NCBI GenBank assembly: GCA_900770275.1
Contig: CAAGJS010000145.1
Span: forward strand, 1 to 5,296
Direction of reading: 5' to 3'
Length of the DNA: 5,296 nt
Source: Erysipelotrichaceae bacterium
Lineage (GTDB): Bacteria > Bacillota_I > Bacilli_A > Erysipelotrichales > Erysipelotrichaceae
This document shows, one piece after another, positions 1 through 5,296 of the stretch (the stretch's first letter is position 1; every line of letters starts with the position of its first letter). A model generated the notes under the pieces. It saw only the letters and a list, made by a program, of their open reading frames with translations, was not told where the DNA came from and searched no databases. A program made the position numbers and the translations under genes.

Positions 1-19
1 AAACAGAGCCATTTCTCTA

Positions 20-48
20 TTCACAGAATAGCAGATGGAAGGAATAAA
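20..48 (+). promoter_or_regulatory. Possible sigma-A-type promoter for the NIF3-like gene
   Basis: TTCACA at 20-25 matches the -35 consensus TTGACA at five of six positions. It is followed after exactly 17 bp by AATAAA at 43-48, which matches TATAAT at four of six. Transcription would start near 55 and give a leader of about 47 nt containing the palindrome at 72-88. The -10 box is weak and the true promoter could lie before the window. Confidence 0.3.
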
Positions 49-71
49 TCGAAATTCGTTAAGCATTTGTG

Positions 72-88
72 ACGGCGCCAGGCGCCGT
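72..88. repeat. Perfect GC-rich palindrome just before the ribosome site
   Basis: ACGGCGCC (72-79) and GGCGCCGT (81-88) are exact inverted copies around a single A. In RNA this could fold as a 7-bp GC-rich stem with a CAG loop, ending three bases before the GGAGG of the NIF3-like gene. It could be a protein-binding operator or an RNA hairpin that shapes access to the ribosome site. No U-run follows it, so it is not a terminator. Confidence 0.6.
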
Positions 89-91
89 AAT

Positions 92-96
92 GGAGG
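92..96 (+). promoter_or_regulatory. Ribosome binding site that fixes the NIF3-like start
   Basis: GGAGG lies five bases before ATG at 102. The same frame could also start at GTG 69 or ATG 90, but neither has a purine-rich site upstream: GTG 69 follows an AT-rich stretch and ATG 90 follows the GC palindrome. The 102 start is therefore preferred, removing 11 residues from the longest frame. Confidence 0.8.
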
Positions 97-101
97 AAAG
101 A

Positions 102-956
102 ATGAAAATATCGGAAGTTCTGGAAAGGCTTGAAACCTGGCATCAGCCGTTCACACGGCCGGATACCAGAGATATTGTCAAATGCGGTGATCCCGGGCAG
201 GAGTGCACGGGGATTGCGGTGACCTGCTGTCCGACAGCGGAAGTGATCCAAAAGTCCGCTGATGCCGGCTGCAATCTGCTGATTGCGCATGAAAGCATGC
301 TTTACGGGGATGAATATGATCCCGCCGGCTTTATTGATAATGCCGTTCTGGAAGAAAAGCAAAGCCTGCTCAAAGCGACCGGGATGGTTGTCTACCGCGA
401 TCATGATCATATGCATGGAACGAGCGGCGGTCCGCGCCATGAGCCACGCGTGAACCGTGACTGGATTTACTACGGAATCATGAAGGAACTTGGCTGGGAT
501 AAATACCTGATCGGGGATGAATTGAAGCCGCTGCAGTACCGCCTGCCGGAAACAACAGTCCGAGAGCTTGCCGGTTTTCTGATGCAGAAGCTGAACCTGA
601 ACGGGATGCGGATCGTTGGCAGCATGGATGCCAGAGTGGAAACCGTCTATCTCGTGGAGCACTGCATGGGTCGGGGCGATCAGGAAAAGATCAATCTCTG
701 CAAGGATTTCGATGTCATGATCCCGTTGGAAATTGTGGACTGGACCCTGTCCCACTATGTGCGGGATGCGGTCTATTTCAGAAAACCGAAGGCGATTCTG
801 GAGATGGGTCACTTCAATTTCGAAGAGCCCGGCATGAAATACATGGCGGAATGGCTGCCGCAGGCGATTGGGACTGCTGAGATTCCGATCCGTTTCATTC
901 CGGCAAGCGATTCGTTTCACTATCTTACAGCAGAGAACTGTTCATTAGATAGTTGA
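102..956 (+). CDS. NIF3/DUF34-family putative dinuclear metal protein
   Basis: This 284-residue protein resembles the NIF3 (YbgI/YqfO, DUF34) family, which forms ring-shaped hexamers binding two metal ions per subunit; the biological reaction is unsettled. Visible signatures are the N-terminal metal loop LLIAHESM (59-66, after a GIAVTCCPTAEVI strand), a VVYRDHDHMH segment (96-105) matching the family's VYSAHTNLD region, and a C-terminal GHFNFEE (236-242) giving the expected His-x3-Glu pair (H237, E241). Compared by eye with E. coli YbgI (H63, H64, D101, H215, E219), the second His of the first motif is E64 and the Asp is H105. The length fits the short form without the central insertion of B. 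subtilis YqfO. It is probably a divergent paralogue: the usual rpoD/trmK neighbours of the housekeeping copy are absent. The stop at 954-956 lies inside the convergent regulator gene. The family call is firm and the function unknown; it was historically annotated as a GTP cyclohydrolase-like or NIF3-interacting protein. Confidence 0.87.
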   Translation: MKISEVLERLETWHQPFTRPDTRDIVKCGDPGQECTGIAVTCCPTAEVIQKSADAGCNLLIAHESMLYGDEYDPAGFIDNAVLEEKQSLLKATGMVVYRDHDHMHGTSGGPRHEPRVNRDWIYYGIMKELGWDKYLIGDELKPLQYRLPETTVRELAGFLMQKLNLNGMRIVGSMDARVETVYLVEHCMGRGDQEKINLCKDFDVMIPLEIVDWTLSHYVRDAVYFRKPKAILEMGHFNFEEPGMKYMAEWLPQAIGTAEIPIRFIPASDSFHYLTAENCSLDS

Positions 957-2898
957 CCAAGCCCTCATAACCGTTTTCTATTGCATTCTGAAGCTGATTC
1001 TGAGAACTCTGAATCAGCTTTTTTAAAAAGTAGGTGATGATTTCGATACTCTTACTGTCACCCTTTCCATACGAGTAGAAGACCAGCAGGCGCATCGGAA
1101 GTTCGTTCCAGATAAACGGTGTCCGGTTGACGAACAGGTAGATCATGGGCTGTTCCATCGTATAGTTGAACGGCGAGATGGCAACGATACCGTGATTCCG
1201 TTCGCAGTTGATGTAGTAATCCTTCATCGCCAGGTCTTTCAGGAAGTCCGCCCGGTTGGTCACCTGATCCTTGAGCACCTGATAGATGACGTTGACGGCC
1301 TCTTCCTTTGAACTGCAGGAACACGAGGCAAAGTGGCTTTTCGGAAAGTACGGAAATGCCTTCTTCAGAACATATTGATTGATGAAACTGCGGAACTGTT
1401 CATTCGTACGCTGTGAATGAACGTTCTCCAGCGAAATCATTGGCGGTTCCTTAACGGCACGGGTATCAGCAGCGTTTGAGAAGATAACATCATAGGGACA
1501 GTGAGCTTGGCCCGCCATCCGTGTCAGATCGTCGGGCGAGTAGAGTGTGCCGCAATCGATGTTCCCAATGTAATACGCATAGGAACGCCGTAGATGGGCG
1601 GCGGAATTTTCAGAATAATAACGCCCGTAGATACTGGTCACCAGAACGTTGAACGGCATGGGGAAATAGGGATGGGCGGCCATGCACCGGTTGAACAGAT
1701 AATAGGTTCCCATCAGAGCGGGCTCGGAAAGCCGGACTTGATGACGCAGGCTGTAGAATTTGCCGAATTCCGCACACAGATCGCTGCATAGAATTCCGGA
1801 ATGGGATGCAGGCGATTCGATTTCCTGGTCAAAGGGGATCTCATAGGTCAGGGAACATTGAATGTTGAACAGATACATCGCCAGATCGACATGCAGCTGT
1901 TCATCGAACCTCGCTTGCAGATCATAGGAGAGGGCGATGAAATTCAGGGCGTCTTCCGCTTCCGCATAGAGGCTGTCGAATGTCTGCTTCGGGATGTCAT
2001 CGGGCGAACGCAGGCAGCGGTAGGTCTGCATCAGCATGGCAACGGCATACTCATCGTTCCGTGTATGATGATCTTTCACCAGCGCCGGCATGTCCCGATA
2101 CATGGCTTCGACAAAAGGAAGAACCTGATCGGAGGAAGCCAGAGCGATCTGTTCGTTCGTAAATTCCATCCTGGATGATTGATAATAGCGGGATGCTGCA
2201 AAGATAACATAGTTAGCGATCTTCGGTAGATAGATGAATGGAATCTCGATCATCCCGACCTGGGAAAGATGCTTTGAGAATACGTTGTGGACATGGCCGT
2301 AGATATGCGGATCACGATTTAAAAGCAAGGAATTGCAGAAATATTCTTCCTGTACCCGTTCTTCCTTTGGCAGTGCACGGTGAGCCTTCTCCAAAAAGAG
2401 AAGGCAGATCCGCTTGTGAAATTCACTTCCTTCAATCTGGAGACCGGCGCCGCGGGTGTTTTTCAGTTCGAGATGATAGTGCTTGAGAATTGTATTCATC
2501 CGCGGAATTTCACGGATCAGCGTGCTCTTCGAGCAGTACATCGCATTTGCCAGCTGATCCATGGTGATGGATTCGATGGACGAAAAAAGATACCGCAGAA
2601 GGTAATAGGCGCGGGAGTATTCCTGCAGGTTCAGAAACGAAAAACGCTTCATTTCCCAAAGGATGGAATCCAGATAGGAACTGGCCAGATGCTGATCATC
2701 CTTCTCCAGTTCATAGCCCAGCGAAGAGTGCGAAATGATGGCACAGCCGTGGGAATTCAGTTCGTCATTGAGAGCCGGCAGTTCCTTTCGGATTGTGTTG
2801 AGAGAGGCATTGCAGAGCGAACTGATTTTCGCTCCTGAAACAATGCCGTCATTCAGCACCATGCATTCCAATATTTTCTTTCCTAATTCGCTGATCAT
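925..2898 (-). CDS. LicR/MtlR-type PRD transcription regulator with degenerate PTS phosphosites
   Basis: This 657-residue protein has the size and order of PTS-controlled activators. An N-terminal winged helix (about 1-65, GIVSGAKISSLC...SLNTIRKEL) is followed by a second HTH (about 95-158, ITMDQLANAM...STLIREI, then RGAGLQIEG), two PRD-like helical domains (about 195-300 and 310-405), an EIIB-like domain (about 416-500, FNVLVTSIYG then YDVIFSN) and an EIIA-like domain (about 548-653). In typical members, PTS phosphorylation of PRD histidines, an EIIB cysteine and an EIIA histidine sets DNA-binding activity. By eye all of these are replaced here: Y230, M290, Y342, Y399, S422 and F577. ATG 2898 is preferred because AGGAG (2911-2907) lies 8 nt upstream; a TTG 36 nt earlier in frame has no such site and overlaps a hairpin. 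It lies downstream of the deacetylase gene on the same strand and overlaps the NIF3-like gene tail to tail by 32 bp. Likely targets are neighbouring genes, which is inference. A Mga-like regulator is the main alternative name. Confidence 0.9.
   Translation of the reverse strand: MISELGKKILECMVLNDGIVSGAKISSLCNASLNTIRKELPALNDELNSHGCAIISHSSLGYELEKDDQHLASSYLDSILWEMKRFSFLNLQEYSRAYYLLRYLFSSIESITMDQLANAMYCSKSTLIREIPRMNTILKHYHLELKNTRGAGLQIEGSEFHKRICLLFLEKAHRALPKEERVQEEYFCNSLLLNRDPHIYGHVHNVFSKHLSQVGMIEIPFIYLPKIANYVIFAASRYYQSSRMEFTNEQIALASSDQVLPFVEAMYRDMPALVKDHHTRNDEYAVAMLMQTYRCLRSPDDIPKQTFDSLYAEAEDALNFIALSYDLQARFDEQLHVDLAMYLFNIQCSLTYEIPFDQEIESPASHSGILCSDLCAEFGKFYSLRHQVRLSEPALMGTYYLFNRCMAAHPYFPMPFNVLVTSIYGRYYSENSAAHLRRSYAYYIGNIDCGTLYSPDDLTRMAGQAHCPYDVIFSNAADTRAVKEPPMISLENVHSQRTNEQFRSFINQYVLKKAFPYFPKSHFASCSCSSKEEAVNVIYQVLKDQVTNRADFLKDLAMKDYYINCERNHGIVAISPFNYTMEQPMIYLFVNRTPFIWNELPMRLLVFYSYGKGDSKSIEIITYFLKKLIQSSQNQLQNAIENGYEGLVNYLMNSSLL
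991..1024 (+). terminator. Intrinsic terminator of the NIF3-like gene, inside the regulator's coding sequence
   Basis: AAGCTGATTC (991-1000) and GAATCAGCTT (1011-1020) form a perfect 10-bp stem around a 10-nt loop, and the second arm runs into TTTTTT (1019-1024). It starts 34 nt after the NIF3-like stop. The U-run is present only for + strand transcripts, so it is directional. On the opposite strand the same bases encode the regulator's Gln/Ser/Asn-rich stretch at about residues 627-636. Confidence 0.88.
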
Positions 2899-2927
2899 TC
2901 CCGGTTCTCCTGCCGACAAATAACAAC

Positions 2928-2967
2928 CGCGCAAAAAACATTCTTGTAATCAGGAATGATTTGCGCG
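2928..2967. repeat. Long interrupted inverted repeat between deacetylase and regulator genes
   Basis: The outer arms CGCGCAAA (2928-2935) and TTTGCGCG (2960-2967) are exact inverted copies. Inside them CATTCTTG (2939-2946) and CAGGAATG (2951-2958) pair as eight bp including one G-T. The inner part doubles as a terminator for the - strand. The symmetric outer arms are not needed for termination and could be a binding site for a dimeric regulator, possibly the adjacent PRD protein acting on its own gene. Confidence 0.7.
2933..2958 (-). terminator. Probable intrinsic terminator or attenuator after the deacetylase gene
   Basis: Read on the - strand, CATTCCTG-ATTA-CAAGAATG folds into an 8-bp stem with a 4-nt loop and is followed directly by TTTTTT (2938 down to 2933). 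It begins about 40 nt after the deacetylase stop and ends 35 nt before the regulator ATG. The stem is AT-rich, so termination may be partial; the regulator could then be expressed by read-through. I could not see a good separate promoter in the remaining gap. Confidence 0.6.
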
Positions 2968-2998
2968 TTCATTTTTATGTGCGTTTTTAATCAATTAT

Positions 2999-3859
2999 TC
3001 AATGAATATACAAAGCGCTTCCGATTTGTTTCAAATGTTCCTGATACCTTTTTGTTCCCGTTAAGACATCCAGCGTGCTGACCAGCTGAATGGAGTTCTG
3101 AACCAGCCATTGCTTCAGGACGGGCGAAGTCAGTGCGATGATGTCTTTTACACGCACCTCCTTCAGACTCGATTCCCGAAGAATATAGTCGTCTAGATAG
3201 CCCGGATGCCATGCAGTCAGTACAGTCGAATGCTGCATCAGGTGATCATAATCATCGATGAAATAGGATACCGGGTCATATGTTTCACGGATCTTTACAG
3301 AGTCATCATAGCAGATTCTGTAGTAGCCCGCCGGCTGATTGGGCATATATATATCCAGCTTCCGGTACTCGGGATCGGCTTCCTCCAGAACACCGGAATG
3401 ATCCGGTTTGTTCACAAAATGATAGCGGATCCCGTATTCATCGCATACCTGCTTCAAAGCCCGGGCAAACAGCCCGTTACCATGAATCTCGGTATAGGAA
3501 GGAACGTGGCCGAGAACATTCCGGCAGCGTTCCAGCTGTGCCCGCATCTCATGAATGAGTTCATCATAATTGCATTCGTCCATAAGATGGCGATTGTGGC
3601 GGAACCTGAACCGGCCGGTTTCATTGACCATGCTTGAAACCTCATGAGGATCCAGCACCGGTGAACCCCAAAAATGCGTATGCCAGCCAACAGAAATCCA
3701 AGGGCGCTCCCGCAGACGGATCATTGCATCAATTGATCCTGGTGTATCCAGCATGAGATCTGCACTCGTTACAATTCCTTGATCGATTGCCTTGAAGACG
3801 CCATCATTATTTGCGGACGTATAGCCCACATCATCCGCCCGGATGATCAGCTTTTTCAT
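2999..3859 (-). CDS. chbG: ChbG/YdjC (HpnK)-family carbohydrate deacetylase
   Basis: This 286-residue cytoplasmic protein has no signal peptide and belongs to the YdjC/ChbG family of metal-dependent deacetylases, whose studied member removes an N-acetyl group from diacetylchitobiose and related chito-oligosaccharides. Diagnostic features are the N-terminal IIRADDVGYT (5-14) with the catalytic/metal pair D9-D10, the second-strand GWHTHF (58-63, metal His H60 where most members read GxHxN), EIHGN (124-128, metal His H126 where the family usually has D-S-H-x-H), and the C-terminal WHPGY (217-221, H218) followed by the ESS...R...D..ALT segment typical of the family end. The length is within the family's usual 250-300. 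ATG 3859 has AGGAGG (3873-3868) 8 nt upstream. In enterobacteria and Firmicutes such genes often accompany chitobiose/cellobiose PTS genes; none is visible here, only the PTS-type regulator downstream. The fold is certain; the exact sugar substrate, and hence the symbol, is tentative. Confidence 0.93.
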   Translation of the reverse strand: MKKLIIRADDVGYTSANNDGVFKAIDQGIVTSADLMLDTPGSIDAMIRLRERPWISVGWHTHFWGSPVLDPHEVSSMVNETGRFRFRHNRHLMDECNYDELIHEMRAQLERCRNVLGHVPSYTEIHGNGLFARALKQVCDEYGIRYHFVNKPDHSGVLEEADPEYRKLDIYMPNQPAGYYRICYDDSVKIRETYDPVSYFIDDYDHLMQHSTVLTAWHPGYLDDYILRESSLKEVRVKDIIALTSPVLKQWLVQNSIQLVSTLDVLTGTKRYQEHLKQIGSALYIH

Positions 3860-3910
3860 ACAAACAGCCTCCTGATCCTAGAATACGGAAAATGCTGCAT
3901 GTATCGTGTT

Positions 3911-3930
3911 CAGAATGTGACAGAATATGA
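3911..3930. repeat. Tandem 10-bp repeat, possible operator
   Basis: CAGAATGTGA (3911-3920) is followed immediately by CAGAATATGA (3921-3930), nine of ten bases identical. A looser third copy, AGAATACGGA, starts at 3880. One helical turn between copies would place a bound protein on the same DNA face twice, and the site lies centrally between the two divergent genes. Regulator identity is unknown; the neighbouring PRD protein is an obvious candidate by position only. Confidence 0.5.
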
Positions 3931-3967
3931 ACCCTTTTTCTGAAAAAAAGCCAAGGATGCCGTCACC

Positions 3968-3973
3968 TATAAT
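3968..3973 (+). promoter_or_regulatory. Candidate -10 box for the MATE exporter gene
   Basis: A perfect TATAAT sits 22 bp before the ATG, which would give a transcript starting near 3980 with a very short leader beginning just at the AGGAGG site. At 16-18 bp upstream there is only A-rich sequence and no recognisable -35, so the promoter would need an activator or the match is chance. Confidence 0.4.
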
Positions 3974-3995
3974 CACAAACGAGGAGGGACTTTGC

Positions 3996-5296
3996 ATGAC
4001 AGCAATTCAACGTTCAAAGTCCATCGGTCTTGATCTGACTGAAGGAAAGATTTTCAAAAGCCTGATCCTGTTTTCACTTCCGATCGTTCTGACGAATCTG
4101 ATCCAGCAGCTTTATTCCATGGTGGATCTTGCGATCATCGGACATTATGTTGGAAGCGTCGGCTCGGTTGGCGTCGCAACCGGAGGGGAGGCGGCGGACT
4201 GGGTGACGCCGTTTGCAATGAGTCTCTCGACCGCGGGGCAGATCTATATTGCCCAGCTGTACGGAGCCAGGCAGACACAGAAGGTCAAGGACTCCATAGG
4301 AACGCTGCTCACGATGTCGATTGCTGCATCCCTGGTTCTGACGGTGGTAATAATTGCGCTTTGCAGACCGATTCTCAATCTGCTGAACTGCCCGGCGGAA
4401 GCGATGGGGCAGGCGGAGCAGTATATGATCATTACGGCCATCGGCTTCCCGTTCATTTTCGGATATAACGCGGTGGTTGGGGCCCTGCGCGGAATGGGCG
4501 AGTCGAAAATACCGCTGATCTTCATCACGATTGCATCTCTGATCAACATCGTTGCCGACTATCTTTTGGTTGCGGTGATCCCGATGGAAGCGGCAGGGAC
4601 TGCCATTGCGACGGTTCTGTCGCAGTTCGGTTCCTTTGCAGCATCGTTTTACTACATGTATAAAAACCGTGAACAGTTCGATTTTGAACTGAAGCGCAGC
4701 TACTTCAAGATCGATGGGCATATCTGCAAAGTGCTGACGGAGCTCACGATTCCCCAGCTGGCCCGTTCCCTGTTCGTCCGCTTCTCGATGAGCTGGGTCA
4801 ATGCAAACGTCAACAGCTACGGTCTGACGGTTTCGGCTACCAACAGCATCGGTACGAAGATTCAGAAGTTCCTGGAGGTCTTCATGCAGGGCATCGATAC
4901 TGCCTGTGCAGCAATGATCGGTCAGAATCTCGGCGCAAAGAAATACGATCGGGCCAGGAATACGGTGTGGGCAGCTCTGGTCATGTGCATGATTGTTGCC
5001 GGCATTTCGGCGGCTGTTTCCCTGATGTATCCGAAGCAGCTGATGAGCCTGATGACCAATGATCAGGATGTGCTGGATCTAGGCGTCCGCTACTTTGAAA
5101 TCATTTCTATTCTCTACTTCATGTCGGCATTTACAGCGACCTTCCAGTCCATGGTGACCGGATGCGGATTTGTGTCGCTGGGATTCCTGATCGGCTTCCT
5201 TGATGCGATCGTCTGCCGGATCGGCATTTCGGAATTCTGCATGCATGTTCTGAATCTTGGATATGAAAGTTACTGGTGGGGTACCGCCTTCTCGCG
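3996..5296 (+). CDS. MATE-family multidrug/solute efflux transporter (C-terminus cut by the window)
   Basis: The frame stays open from ATG 3996 to the window edge, giving 433 residues of an expected 440-460. It is a multi-helix inner-membrane antiporter of the MATE family, which exports drugs, dyes or metabolites using a Na+ or H+ gradient. The first helix region holds the family's LPIVLTNLIQQLYSMVD stretch (28-44, with D44) and IIGHYVG. STAGQIYIAQLYGA (78-91) and GQNLGAKKYDRAR (309-321) are the equivalent loop motifs of the two six-helix halves. ALRGMGESKIP (163-173) and GTAIATVLSQ (201-210) are further hallmarks. AGGAGG (3982-3987) lies 8 nt before the start. It is transcribed away from the deacetylase gene. 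The substrate cannot be inferred: MATE proteins in Firmicutes are numerous and mostly uncharacterised. No frameshift or stop is seen. Confidence 0.94.
   Translation, partial: MTAIQRSKSIGLDLTEGKIFKSLILFSLPIVLTNLIQQLYSMVDLAIIGHYVGSVGSVGVATGGEAADWVTPFAMSLSTAGQIYIAQLYGARQTQKVKDSIGTLLTMSIAASLVLTVVIIALCRPILNLLNCPAEAMGQAEQYMIITAIGFPFIFGYNAVVGALRGMGESKIPLIFITIASLINIVADYLLVAVIPMEAAGTAIATVLSQFGSFAASFYYMYKNREQFDFELKRSYFKIDGHICKVLTELTIPQLARSLFVRFSMSWVNANVNSYGLTVSATNSIGTKIQKFLEVFMQGIDTACAAMIGQNLGAKKYDRARNTVWAALVMCMIVAGISAAVSLMYPKQLMSLMTNDQDVLDLGVRYFEIISILYFMSAFTATFQSMVTGCGFVSLGFLIGFLDAIVCRIGISEFCMHVLNLGYESYWWGTAFS

Larger units (their letters stand above)
1..101. other. Leader region upstream of the NIF3-like gene
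   Basis: No complete gene fits here. On the + strand one frame is open from the window edge to a TAA at 45-47 and another to a TGA at 70-72, so the first bases could be the 3' end of an upstream gene, but the tails (14 and 23 codons) are too short to identify. The rest holds a weak promoter candidate (20-48), a GC-rich palindrome (72-88) and the ribosome site of the next gene (92-96). Confidence 0.5.
3860..3995. other. Divergent intergenic region between deacetylase and exporter genes
   Basis: These 136 bp must hold the promoters for both the - strand deacetylase and the + strand exporter. Each gene has an AGGAGG 8 nt from its ATG (3873-3868 and 3982-3987). A tandem 10-mer lies at 3911-3930, a short ATGC-T-GCAT palindrome at 3892-3900, and a CTTTTTC/GAAAAAAAG dyad at 3934-3950. 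I found no convincing -35/-10 pair for the - strand. Confidence 0.6.

Noticed and set aside
69..101. Extending the NIF3-like protein to GTG 69 or ATG 90
   Set aside because: Neither start has a Shine-Dalgarno sequence, and the added residues are translated palindrome. ATG 102 has GGAGG at ideal spacing.
21..920. A 299-codon open frame on the - strand covering almost all of the NIF3-like gene
   Set aside because: It mirrors the + strand codons of a protein with clear family motifs. Its own translation is rich in His, Phe, Arg and Ile without any recognisable domain, and it lacks a convincing ribosome site. It is a shadow frame.
1594..2838. Several + strand open frames of 60-152 codons inside the regulator gene
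   Set aside because: They lie entirely antisense to a regulator with continuous domain structure, show low-complexity translations and have no ribosome sites. They are shadows.
2899..2934. Extending the regulator to TTG 2934
   Set aside because: The extension lies over the U-run and outer arm of the hairpin and has no ribosome site, whereas ATG 2898 has AGGAG 8 nt upstream.
2928..2967. A BglG-type ribonucleic antiterminator target
   Set aside because: The regulator has N-terminal DNA-binding winged-helix domains, not the small RNA-binding CAT domain of antiterminators, so an RNA antitermination role for it is not supported.
4074..4721. A 215-codon - strand open frame opposite the MATE gene
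   Set aside because: Its translation is Arg/His/Asn-rich with no domain, while the opposite strand reads a clear membrane transporter. Hydrophobic codons on one strand commonly leave the other free of stops.
1..5296. Defence system, toxin-antitoxin pair, mobile element, riboswitch or CRISPR array
   Set aside because: No transposase, integrase, nuclease, small paired ORFs, repeat-spacer pattern or conserved riboswitch core could be seen. All long frames belong to the four assigned genes.

Overview
The window carries four protein-coding genes, all with good Shine-Dalgarno sites, in what looks like a low-to-mid GC Firmicute. The PTS-type regulator architecture, the purine-rich AGGAGG ribosome sites and the protein flavour fit Erysipelotrichia or a related gut lineage. 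That placement is an impression from family content, not a measured assignment. There are no RNA genes, CRISPR arrays, insertion sequences or phage genes.

Layout. (1) Positions 1-101 are a leader region with a weak promoter candidate and a perfect GC-rich palindrome, leading into (2) a NIF3/DUF34-family protein on the + strand (102-956). (3) A large LicR/MtlR-type PRD regulator on the - strand (925-2898) converges on it. The two coding regions overlap tail to tail by 32 bp, and the intrinsic terminator of the NIF3-like gene lies inside the regulator's coding sequence. (4) Upstream of the regulator on the same strand, across a ~100 bp gap with a strong hairpin, is a ChbG/YdjC-family carbohydrate deacetylase (2999-3859). 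(5) A 136 bp divergent intergenic region with a near-perfect tandem 10-mer separates it from (6) a MATE-family multidrug/solute exporter on the + strand (3996 to the window edge, cut at the C-terminus).

How the genes may work together. In known Firmicutes and enterobacteria, ChbG-type deacetylases remove N-acetyl groups from chito-oligosaccharides and are often encoded beside PTS cellobiose/chitobiose transporters and a dedicated regulator. Here the deacetylase and a PTS-type regulator sit together, but no PTS transporter is visible. By eye the regulator has lost every residue that would be phosphorylated by the PTS: the four PRD histidines, the EIIB cysteine and the EIIA histidine. The most notable reading is therefore a PRD-architecture activator uncoupled from PTS phosphorylation, sitting next to an orphan deacetylase. 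I see no clear new multi-gene defence or mobile system; the region looks like ordinary accessory metabolism with unusual regulatory details.
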